Shown here piece by piece: positions 1-17,476 of a DNA stretch of 64,000 nucleotides (within the stretch, counting starts at the first letter, position 1; every line of letters starts with the position of its first letter). Both the position numbers and the translations under genes were made by a program. The notes beneath the pieces are model-generated. The model worked only from the letters and a program-made list of their open reading frames with translations. It searched no databases and was not told the origin of the DNA. Source of the DNA: Butyriboletus loyo (taxonomy: Eukaryota > Basidiomycota > Agaricomycetes > Boletales > Boletaceae); the NCBI GenBank assembly GCA_038093515.1, contig JBBPSI010000093.1, positions 1 through 64,000 of the forward strand, in the 5' to 3' direction.

Positions 1-311
1 GACGACGACGGGAGTGGAAAAAAGGTTCTTATGGTCGTTGGGACTTTTCACGAACCGCCATACCGTGTGCTTGGCGTCAAGTTTTCGATCGCGTTGACGA
101 TGTGGCTGGAGGAGGGAAAGATCAAGGTGCGTTTGTGTGATGATCGTCGAGAGTGGCTTCGTTGACGGGCGAGGGAATGGGTCTGTAGCCAAATCATGTC
201 GAGGTGTTGCGGGGAGGGTTGAACGGTATCGCGGGTGGACTGAAGCGATTGGCGCGTGGCGTCAGTGCGACAAAGTTGGTCGTTCGTCCTCCCGAGACCA
301 CCGGCTGGTGA
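1..311 (+). CDS. Zinc-type alcohol dehydrogenase / quinone oxidoreductase-like protein, C-terminal end only
   Basis: Frame 1 is open from the first base, so the gene begins outside the window. Exon 1-126 ends in a Leu-Glu-Glu-Gly-Lys-Ile-Lys stretch, followed by a 62-nt intron (127 gtgcgt to tag 188) and a last exon 189-311 ending in TGA. The tail reads Pro-Asn-His-Val-Glu-Val-Leu-Arg-Gly-Gly-Leu-Asn-Gly-Ile and finishes near Val-Arg-Pro-Pro-Glu-Thr. Medium-chain dehydrogenase/reductases (alcohol dehydrogenase, quinone or enoyl reductase type) end this way, with an 'EGKIKPN..VEVL.GGL..I..GL..L' C-terminus after the NAD(P)H-binding Rossmann domain. The catalytic domain is not visible, so substrate and zinc dependence cannot be judged. 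It converges on SPT3; the stops are 151 bp apart. Confidence 0.7.
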
Positions 312-462
312 GATCGAGCAGACGAAGCATTTCGAGGTTCTACGGCATTATGGTCGCAAGTGTGTGTGTGTACGATAGTTGAACATACAGAGAAAGCCAG
401 TACAAAAGCCGGACTTGGGCACGGGGCCGAAGCGCGAATAGATGAACGATACCCCTACATTT

Positions 463-1896
463 TCAGATCAAACTGACCCTCGTCCGAACCAAACCGCCTC
501 TCCAATTCCTCATTCCAGCACTGCGATGATGTGCCCAGTCGCCTTGCATCCGCGCGAACGCGTCCTGAATATGTTCAGGCCGCAACGCCATCCGTGCTTC
601 GGGAGGTGGAAGGAACAGCAAGCTGGTTGGTAATGGTGCATCCTCTGCATCGTCATCTTCGTCATCCCCACCGTCTCTTCGTGCACGCTTCCCCCCGTCC
701 ATGCCCATGCTGGCGACTTTCCGTTTTCCGACAGGGGAAGAAGACGACGGGGTGTAATCGTCCAGTAAATAAGATTCCTCGAGCGATTTTTTGACGTCGA
801 GACCTGCCAAGGTGAGAGAGCGAACCATCTCGAACGCAAGGAAGCCAACAATGTCGACCGTGTCGTCGTTGGCTTTCAAATCCAGATGTGGAGGAAGGTT
901 CAAGAAATCTCGAAATCGTTTCGCTGTACGGAGTACTCAGCAAAAAAAGGACAATTCCCCCGTGGTGTGAATGAGAGGGGAACATGGACCGTACCTTTGC
1001 GATAAGTAAAACTCGCTTGTCGACAGTCGGAATAATGTTGGTATTCTTCGCGCGTCATTTGTCGCGTTGCGTCGTCCGCTTCTTTCAATCGCTGGATCGA
1101 CGCTTCGTGCGCCTCGATATCGTCCTCGTCTTCTTCGTCGTCGGATTGGTGGCCCGATTGTCGGAGGACTTCAGAGTAGATGGTCGAGATTTCCCAAGGG
1201 AGCTTGATGGTGATCTTTTGCGCTTTGGCTGTCAGTTTGTCTAGCGACAGAAACGCGTGTCAGGAAAGAACGAAAGCAAAGGCGAGCATGTACCGTCGGC
1301 ACCGTCCTCCAAGGTTTCGACTTCGACGCCTGCACCACCTTCGCCACCATTGTCCTTGGCGTGCTTGCGGACGTCTTTCCACGAGAGGTATGTACGGAGC
1401 CGATTGACTTTGCCTCTGTCGTGTCGGATGAGAAAGATGAGGTCTTCGGCCGTGAGGTAGCGGGCTCCTCGACGATTAGCGAGTGCGCGGGCCTGAAGGA
1501 TCTGAGAGCCAAAGTAAGCAGCGCGGGACAGACGGTCACGGTTTTCTTACGAGTTCGATGAGCTGACTGCGAACAATGTCCTCGACGAGATTGACGGTTT
1601 CGTGATTCGGATCCTGAATTTCCCCAAAGACGAACATCTAAGATCAAGCGACCGTTCAGGTTGGGTTGAGCGTTTCGCGTGGGGAACGTTGTTCGTACCA
1701 TCTGGGAGATCTCTTGTGTATACTTGTAGTCTCGTTGTCCATCGGGGCGTTTTGTGGGCTGGCTTGGGGGGACGGGTGCGGTGACGGCGGGTGTGGCTGT
1801 AGGAACGACGGGGGTGGACGGGACGGAGTTGGATGGGGCTGGTTGTGTTGGATGGATGGGTGTTGGTTGTTCAGGACGGGGTTTGTAGTAATCCAT
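463..1896 (-). CDS. SPT3: SAGA complex subunit Spt3
   Basis: Five exons close in frame: 1896-1699, 1637-1551, 1501-1294, 1240-995, 923-463, giving 399 residues. After a Pro-rich N-terminus of about 60 residues comes the first histone fold, starting Tyr-Lys-Tyr-Thr-Gln-Glu-Ile-Ser-Gln-Met and continuing through 'ETVNLVEDIVRSQLIEL' and 'RYLTAEDLIFLIRHD'. The second fold carries 'DTVDIVGFLAFEMVRSLT'. This two-fold layout is that of Spt3, which helps SAGA deliver TBP to promoters in the nucleus. An acidic linker (residues about 195-215) and a basic/acidic tail are extra. The start at 1896 leads directly into the family sequence. It is head-to-head with MET16, with starts 148 bp apart. Confidence 0.93.
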
Positions 1897-2044
1897 GGTC
1901 TGAGTCGATCTCGTCGAAGCCCACGGCTGAACGTGCGTGTGCGTGGCCAAGTAGCGCCGTGAATGCACTCAGAAAACAACCGACCGGGTTGAGGTCCACA
2001 CACGACATTGATACATTTATCAACCATAGAGTCCTTCGTCCACG
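1897..2044. promoter_or_regulatory. Shared promoter between SPT3 and MET16
   Basis: Only 148 bp separate the two divergent start codons, so both core promoters and 5' leaders must lie here or overlap the neighbouring genes. No clear TATA box is visible. The inference of a bidirectional promoter rests only on spacing. Confidence 0.55.
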
Positions 2045-2975
2045 ATGGCATCACTCCACACTCCCCTCGAGTTCCCACTCTCTCCAGAGACCCTCGCCGC
2101 GATCAACGATCACCTCCGCCCCCTCGATCCGCCTCAAATCCTCCAATGGGCCCTCACCCACCTCCCCCATCTATACCAGACCACCGCATTCGGTCTCACG
2201 GGCCTCGTCGCCATCGACATGCTGTCCAAAATCGCACCCACGCCCGCTGACCGCCCACCCCTCATCTTCATCGACACGCTCCATCACTTTCCCGAGACAT
2301 ACGACCTCGTGGCAGAGGTCGAGAAGCGATACGGAGTCAGCGTGAACGTCTTCAAACCCGAGGGATGCACGAGCGTGGCGGATTTCGAGATCAAGTGGGG
2401 AGAGCGGTCTTGGGAGCGGGACGAGGAAACGTATGATTTCGCCGTCAAGGTCAGTCATCGTGCCTCTTGTCCCGGCCCTCTCCCATTTCCAATGCATGCC
2501 CATGGCAGGTCGAGCCCGCCCAGCGTGCTTATCAGGAATTGAACGTCCGCGCGGTCATCACTGGTCGACGTGCATCCCAAGGTGCCGATCGTGCGTCTCT
2601 CGACCCGCTCGAGGTCGATACCACCGGTCTCCTCAAGCTCAATCCTCTCTTTGCGTGGAAGTTTGCCCAAGTGGAGGAATACATCAAAGCAAACAATGTC
2701 CGACGTAACAAACTACTCGATCAGGGGTACAAGAGCATTGGCGATTGGCACAGTACAGCCAAGAGTGGGGAGGGAGATGCGGGGGAACGTGCGGGACGAT
2801 GGGGAGGTAGAGAAGAAAAGACGGAATGTGGACTACACAAGGATTACTTTGCAATGAAAGCAAAAGCAAAGGTGCGGTCGTCGTATCTCGTATCTTGAAT
2901 TCACGGGTGGCTGATCTGGGATTCTAGGCTGCCGAGGCATGGGGTGCGAATGGCCCAGCCCCCACTACGGCATAG
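2045..2975 (+). CDS. MET16: Phosphoadenosine phosphosulfate (PAPS) reductase
   Basis: Three exons (2045-2449, 2509-2871, 2928-2975) encode 271 residues, the usual length of the family. The enzyme reduces PAPS to sulfite with thioredoxin in cytosolic sulfate assimilation, upstream of cysteine and methionine. The N-terminal half has the nucleotide-binding fold with 'FGLTGLVAIDML' and 'PLIFIDTLHHFPETYDL'. The second exon has the PAPS-binding 'VITGRRASQGADR' and then 'ERAGRW' followed by 'KTECGLH'. Cys242 in ECGLH is the catalytic cysteine of PAPS reductases; no additional iron-sulfur CC motifs of APS reductases are seen. The reading frame closes exactly at both introns. Confidence 0.95.
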
Positions 2976-4269
2976 ACAGGATCGATGGTTCGTTCGTTAT
3001 ACTTGACTTTGTGTTGCTCGCCACAAGCCGCGATTCGTTCGTTACCCCCAAATCGACGAAATGACACGGAATGCCGTTCGTGACGTGAATTCGTCGACGC
3101 TACTAATTCCACTTTTCATGATCTGAGGGTACATTCCCTTGACGATCGCTTGTGGATATTACGAGCTGGTGCGAGAGCCGATGTCACCTACCTTTCAGAG
3201 TCATATTTGAACTGGCTCACTCGCAAGTCGTGGTTTCATGTAGGTGCGTGCTGTGCGGCAAGGAGCCTGTATCGACGTTCCAGTAAGTACATGCAATTTC
3301 GTATCCCACTTTATCGTGACGCCAACTTCTGACTGGTAGCATCTACAAACGTAGCTGACCCAAAAGCTCAAACTAGTCTCTGTTTGGCTAGTCCATCTAT
3401 AGATCGTCCAATCAGAACTCTCAAATGACTGCAGTAGAGTAGTCAAGCGATAACGTTACATGGCGCCTCTGCAGATGTAGATGATACGCCGTGATTAGAT
3501 GACGGGATTTCCCAGCATCGAAGCCGCAGACGATCCCAGCCATGCGTAGACGTGAGAGGAGATCATGGCAGGATGCGAGGGTCAGCGGAATGACAACAAG
3601 TCTGAGAAAGCCGCGGGGGATAACCTCGTGGTCCTGGTCAGAACTGCTGTCACAAGATCTTCGGCGGTGTGGAGAACCTTACGAGAATGAGCTTTTCTGT
3701 CTGGTACGATCGTGTGCAGGGTACATGGGTGGGACAGCACGATGTGATCGTGGGTATTGCAGGGCATGGGGACATGCTGCAGTAGTCGCTGCTCCCTCGT
3801 CCACGTTTGAGCTGGAGCTAATCGATATGAGATCCCCGCCCACCCACCAAGTTACCCGAGGGCGTAATCTTTTGGAGGCAAGTCACGCCTTTTGGGATAT
3901 GTGAGAGAGTTTGTTCTAGGGATGCTTCTCAGGTGAGAACGCTGGTACATATGGATTCTGTCTGGAGGCCTCTTCGCCGGTGAAAAGCGTGGCAATGGCC
4001 CTGAAACCCGCTGAAAGCAAACGACCGTGATCTTCCACCGTTCCCGCGCTGATACGAACAGTCTGAGTCCGAATCGGCGACAGAATGGGGCAGGGATGGG
4101 CATGTACCGCAGCGTACTAGCCGTGCCAACGAAGTACGTCCTCGCCGTCTCCGTCCAAACCTGCACAAAACTCATATCCACCCGATTCCGCTCTCGTCCC
4201 TTCACTCGCCCCCCTCCTTGTCCGATCTGGAATATCGTATCCCACTGGTTCCACGACCCAAACACCGAC
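2976..4269. other. Long spacer without a convincing gene
   Basis: About 1.3 kb between the MET16 stop and the proposed RNase III start. Short open frames occur on both strands but none shows domain-like sequence or joins at splice sites. The right end (4,093-4,269) is open in the RNase III frame and could be 5' leader or additional N-terminal coding sequence. Confidence 0.5.
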
Positions 4270-5463
4270 ATGACTTGCAGCCCACCCCCCCTCTCTCCTA
4301 CCTTCACCGGCGAGGATCCCTTTCCGCCCCTCCCGCCCGTTCACGACAACGACATCCGGACAAAGGTCTTTACCCACCGCAGTTTCTACGCTCGCCCCAA
4401 CCATGTCTTTGAAGACCATCCCGACGATCCCAGTCCCGACAATGAAAAGTGAGTTCTACTAGTATTGGCACATGTCTCGGGAAGGGAAGCTAAACGACCA
4501 CGTCGCAGATTCGAACATCTAGGCGACGCCGTCCTGGGGATTATCGTGACCGGTCTCCTCCTGGAAATGTACCCTTACCTGCGTGTCGGTCCTTCCACAG
4601 TCTGTGCCATTTTTCCGGACAAGGCATCGCTCGCCCTCCTTATCCATCCTTTGCTATGTAGAAAATCCGTGCCCTTATCGTTGGCAATACCGCGCTAGCG
4701 GCCATTTCGCGCAGATACGACTTGCCAGCACAGCTCAGGTTGCATCCCGCTCAAGCGATCACTCTAAGGGCCAGTGTCAACATACAAGGCAAGTCCACAC
4801 TTTAACACCCGCTACCTCACCCCTCTTACATGTCCTCCACAGCCGACGTCTTCGAAGTCAGTCTTGTACAGATCGCTCGTCGGCACCTTTACTTACTGAC
4901 AACAACAACTCTCTCCCCCTCATCGATAGTCTTACGTGGGGGGGCTGTATCTCGATAGTGGTCTCACCGCAGTCGAACAGTGGCTCAGGGCGTTGCTCAA
5001 ACCCTATGCCACCGAAGCATACATTCGCGTTCGGACACAACACGGTCTTCCTCCACTTCCGGCGCCCCTTGCGCCAAGCACGAGCGTCTCCTCCGCCTCC
5101 TCTGGATCCTTATCGAGTTCCGACATGACCTCGTCGACACCGGCATCGAAAGGATCCAAAAAAAGTGCAGGCGAATGGTTGACGCCGGCGTACCGGAACT
5201 CACACCATCACCCGCACGCGTCGGGCACGCCCACGACAACGGGCCACCTGGCCTTGTTCAACCAGCAGCTTCAGAAAGCGAGGCGCGAGATCGAGTGGGT
5301 GTATGACGATGGCGTGGCCAAGGGAACGATCACCACCCCTATCTGGGGCGTCCGCGCCGAAGTCGATGGCGAGGTCTTTGGCCAGGGAAAAGGCGGCACC
5401 AAGAAAGCAGCGCGGAACGAAGCTGCCAAGGAGGGCCTCATTCGGCTGGGTATTGTCGTATGA
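4270..5463 (+). CDS. Ribonuclease III with C-terminal double-stranded-RNA-binding region
   Basis: Five exons join in frame: 4270-4448, 4509-4599, 4662-4788, 4843-4856 (14 nt), 4930-5463; 314 residues. The RNase III signature is present: 'THRSF' at 36-39, then E62-His-Leu-Gly-D66 and, after 'KIRALIVGNTALA', D134-Val-Phe-E137 followed by 'YVGGLYLDSG'. The four acidic residues (E62, D66, D134, E137) match the metal-binding quartet of RNase III, so the enzyme should be active on double-stranded RNA, e.g. pre-rRNA or snRNA processing. A Ser/Thr-rich linker (about 180-230) leads to a divergent dsRNA-binding region near residues 235-312 ('GQGKGGTKKAARNEAAKEG'). It lacks PAZ/helicase domains, so it is not a Dicer. 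Intron 3 (4789-4842) starts with GC. The start is uncertain because the frame is open upstream to 4027. Confidence 0.87.
4789..4842 (+). other. GC-AG intron in the RNase III gene
   Basis: The only in-frame join that restores 'NIQADVFESYVGG' uses the donor CAAG|GCAAGT, a perfect GC-type 5' splice site, and the acceptor ctccacag. The following exon is only 14 nt. Confidence 0.8.
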
Positions 5464-6025
5464 ATAGACGGTCCAGGGTTTGGAGTGCCTGAATGTCCAG
5501 GTGAGTTGCACGTGCGATGCATACATCGAGCTGACATGATGCATCGTGTGTGTGTAGGTTGAAAATTGCCTTGTGCATGATTTCTCCAGACCCCCGCTGG
5601 TGGGGGGTTCGCAATGCATCAGTACCCTCCTCCTGCGTCGGTGTGCAGAAGTGGTGCATGGGTTGTGTCATGTTTTCGGTGTTCGTTCTCGTCTCTCAGA
5701 TATCCATCCCATTACGCGCGTTCCGAACCGCGCTCTCATTGCCTTTCTCATCCAACATGTATGCTTTACGGATGCTTTTCTGACAAGACGGAACTAGATT
5801 AGTTGTATACATGCAAGGTCCTGGATACATACTACCCGTGTCCGGATATTTTTCAGACATTTTTCTTTTCTTCTCCCTGTCTATCACCCCTGATTCCAAC
5901 CATGCACATTGCGTCTAGTTGATATTCAACGAAGAAAGGATATGATATGCGTTTGACCTATCCCAGCGCGACGAGTCCGTCCCTTGAGTAAAGAATATGA
6001 TTCATCACGACACGACCGCGCAACG
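5464..6025. other. Convergent intergenic region (RNase III / COA3)
   Basis: The 562 bp between two convergent stops should hold both 3' UTRs. I see no gene and no strong repeat. Confidence 0.6.
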
Positions 6026-6704
6026 CTATCGCCGTTCCTCGGTCGAACCTCGTAGACACACCCGTCCGAGGTCATCCATCGGGGGTGCACCCCACACGAG
6101 GGTCTTCCGCATCGGGTCCAACACATGCGGGAAGGCGCGATCGAGAATGGGTGCGAGTACACCCCGAGGACGAGATTGTGGACGTACTTGTATGCCACTG
6201 CCAGTCCAAGTCGACACGGCTAAGTTTGAAGCCGAACCAGACGTCCCTTCTCGGGACATGGCACCGGTGCCGACGACGTCCACGTCCACCTCCCCACCCT
6301 GATTCCCAACCACCGACGACTCGCCACCGACGCCCAGACCCCCCGTCTGCTCCCGGCTACTCTTCGTCAGCATCATCTCCCGCGCCTCCTCGTCCACGTC
6401 TGAGAAATCGTCCTGTTTGACGGCACGAATCGAGTATGCCCATACGGCCGTGGCGAATCCGGCGAGGACGACTCCGGTGAGGGCGTTTTGGATGCGAAAG
6501 GGGGCACGGGCGCGGAGGAGGCCTGGGGACATGACCTGCGTCCGTGTCGTCGGTTGTCGTGGGTGAATGCGAACGTGAAAAAAAAAAAAAGGTGGGGTGG
6601 GGTGAGGTGAGGTGGAGGACATCGCGCGAGGGGGAACTTACATAGCTACGAGGCCGGTAGGATTTACTGACTTGTTTGCGTGACAGGTAGCGGTCTTCCG
6701 ACAT
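6026..6704 (-). CDS. COA3: Cytochrome c oxidase assembly factor 3, mitochondrial
   Basis: Two exons, 6704-6642 and 6535-6026, encode 190 residues. The N-terminus 'SYRPRSY-VMSPGLLRARAPF' followed by one hydrophobic helix (about 38-58, 'ALTGVVLAGFATAVWAYSI') and 'KQDDFSDVDEEAR' is the hallmark of Coa3. This inner-membrane protein acts with Cox14 and Mss51 to couple COX1 translation to complex IV assembly. After the conserved core the protein carries a Gly/Ser/Val-rich extension of about 120 residues, longer than yeast Coa3. The intron contains a 12-base T run on the coding strand (6579-6590). Its stop converges on RNase III and its start lies 115 bp from the YAF9 stop. Confidence 0.92.
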
Positions 6705-6819
6705 GGGTGCGGTGTAAAGCACTTGTTGTGGCTATGAGGCCTATTCGATGGTAGGTACAAGTTTTTGTAGACAACTAATATCCAGCGGACAACGCATCAT
6801 CACAACATCAAGGAACCGT

Positions 6820-7806
6820 TCACTCCTGCGGCGCAAGTAGCTTTTGCAGTCTCTCCAGTTCCTTTTCTTGTTCGATCAAAATACCTCTCCACTTCTCCTG
6901 CTCCTTGATAATCTTTCCCCGCGCCTCCTCTAACCGATCCGATTCTTCCTTTTCCATATCACCCGTGAACTCGGGCACACCCAACCTCCTCGTATCTTGT
7001 AGAGATGCTGGATTCGACGTATGAAACGGAATGGGCTTCCTTGTGCTTTTCGGGAGTGGGGTCGGTGGATGGGTGGTGAGCAACGTGAGAAACGACTGGA
7101 ATGGGTCTGAGAAGACGATTTCGTCGTATTGCCATGAATTCACGGGACCGAGCTTGGCTGCGTTCTCGGGAGACGGGATGTCGGGTTCGGCTGGAAAGGT
7201 CGAGCCTGCAGCTGGAAGAACGGTCGTCCATGGATGTAGTTTGAGATGGTGATAGAGCGTGATCGCTTTCTCGCCCGACTCGGCAACAAAGTTGATTCGG
7301 ATTTGGATTTCAAACTCGCCCCAGCTGGTGAGACGAAGTCGCAGCATCATCAACGCTATCGTTCAACGAAGGTGAAAACGAGAAAGACGTGCCCTGTCTC
7401 GGAGACTTCAAACGGTGGTTTATCAACGTCTATATCATCCGCGCCCCCACCATTCCCCCGTCAATCGCGTCAACGTTGTGGCGAGAGAGAGAGGAAGGAC
7501 GCACTTCGGGACGGGTTGGAGTATGTTTCGTGGAGTTTGAACGTGACGCGTTTGACAAAATACCCCAGATCGTCTGCACCTCCGACGATATCTGAATCTG
7601 TCGCACTCGTAGCCCCTCTGACGGCCACCGTCCATTGATGGGTATGACCCTCTGGCGCGAGCTCTTTCTCGGCAGGGGTTAACACTATCGCTGTGTTTCC
7701 ATATATGACCGGTCTGTGTATCGTCACGCCCTACAGAAACGAAGTTGAATAGCGGGGGTAGGAGAGAAAAAAAGGGACGTACTCGAACGCGGACACGGTC
7801 TGCCAT
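6820..7806 (-). CDS. YAF9: YEATS-domain protein Yaf9 (GAS41 homologue)
   Basis: Four exons: 7806-7783, 7730-7505, 7429-7393, 7324-6820; 263 residues. The YEATS domain covers about residues 9-150: 'GVTIHRPVIYGNTA', 'APEGHTHQWTVAVR', 'DDLGYFVKRVTFKLHETY', 'KPPFEVSETGWGEFEIQI' and 'LYHHLKLHPW'. The HTHQW and GWGEF segments form the acyl-lysine pocket. The last 45 residues are a charged coiled coil, as in Yaf9, which joins NuA4 and SWR1 to read acylated histone H3 tails. Intron 3 (7392-7325) needs a GC donor (ACAGG|GCACGT) to restore GWGEF. It is head-to-head with COX7, 106 bp between starts. Confidence 0.93.
7325..7392 (-). other. Probable GC-AG intron in YAF9
   Basis: Joining the 37-nt exon 3 to the GWGEF exon in frame requires a donor GC at 7392-7391 and the acceptor caccag. 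No GT donor gives the conserved sequence. The donor context is weaker than in the other two GC introns. Confidence 0.65.
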
Positions 7807-7912
7807 GGATCGTGAGGGTCATCTCGGGCGGGCTCGGCATCGCAAACGCAGTTCAGACTCCGACCTTACTGGCTTTACCCACATTCACTACTACCAAGCG
7901 TCCACGCTCACC
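7807..7912. promoter_or_regulatory. Shared promoter between YAF9 and COX7
   Basis: The start codons of these divergent genes are 106 bp apart. The interval is CT-rich towards COX7. A common promoter is inferred from spacing. Confidence 0.5.
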
Positions 7913-8375
7913 ATGTTTATCGACTCCCTCGTCAACCGTACGTTCATTTTCGCCAACAAACAGTCATACCATCCCTTACACCTCTCGTTGACAAACATTA
8001 GGCCCCAACACCGTGCTAGAACAGCAAAAGGCGTTTCAAGTAGGTCGTTTGTTAAGCATGGCATTCGACTCGAACTCACCCGTCGCTCATCTGCCTCTCT
8101 CCAGGCGTCTCACTTGCCCATTTACATGCGGCCACCACGAGCAAGGCTATACCTGGGTACGTATTTACTTCATTGTCTGAACAACCCCAAGCAGTATGTC
8201 GACATGGACCATCCGTGACAGGGATGTACTTTAGTATCTATGCGGTCGGCATGGTCGGCACTGGCTACGGCATCTACTCGCTCCTCATGGTATGTCCCTT
8301 TCGAATGACGCGTATCCTCGAATCGTTGATGAACGAACGTTCCCCCTCCAGACCAAGCCGATGAAAAAGAATTAA
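7913..8375 (+). CDS. COX7: Cytochrome c oxidase subunit VIIa
   Basis: This very short gene was assembled from five exons: 7913-7937, 8002-8039, 8105-8156, 8222-8289, 8352-8375. All phases agree and yield 68 residues. The product reads '..EQQKAFQASHLPIYMRPPRARLYL..' followed by a single transmembrane helix ('YFSIYAVGMVGTGYGIYSLLM') and a basic Lys-Pro-Met-Lys-Lys-Asn end. Yeast Cox7 has the same 'LQK.FQ....P...R.PRS.LYL' layout and length. It is a nuclear-encoded peripheral subunit of complex IV in the inner membrane. The stop converges on MEC1 with 192 bp between. Confidence 0.88.
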
Positions 8376-8567
8376 ATACGCGCATAGATTTGATTCTCGC
8401 TTTCCTTTAATTCATGGATACACTCATTGTTTTGTCGTCGTGACGTCGGATGCATGAAGCACGTTGTCCCTGCGTGAACCAGTCAACCTGGTTATTTAAT
8501 CTGAGCGTCGTCGTGCTAATTCTCACGTCGTGACAAAATATTACAAGACACCTTCCTACATCACTCT

Positions 8568-17345
<8,778 letters not shown>

Positions 17346-17476
17346 TCCTCGAGTGAGGAGGTTTGCGCGTAGGCTCGATGAAAGACGCGTCGCGACCCCG
17401 ACAGTTACCAAATTAGGAAAGTGGCTTGGACGATACATGAACCAAGTTGAAGCTAGTAGACCGAACCTACGCCCTA

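Noticed and set aside
1833..2345. Plus-strand frame of 170 codons
   Set aside because: It overlaps the SPT3 first exon and MET16 in a shifted frame and has the Ser/Pro/Arg composition of a shadow.
4270..5463. Mitochondrial ribosomal protein L44/L3 type (inactive RNase III fold)
   Set aside because: All four catalytic acidic residues are present, so a true RNase III is more likely.
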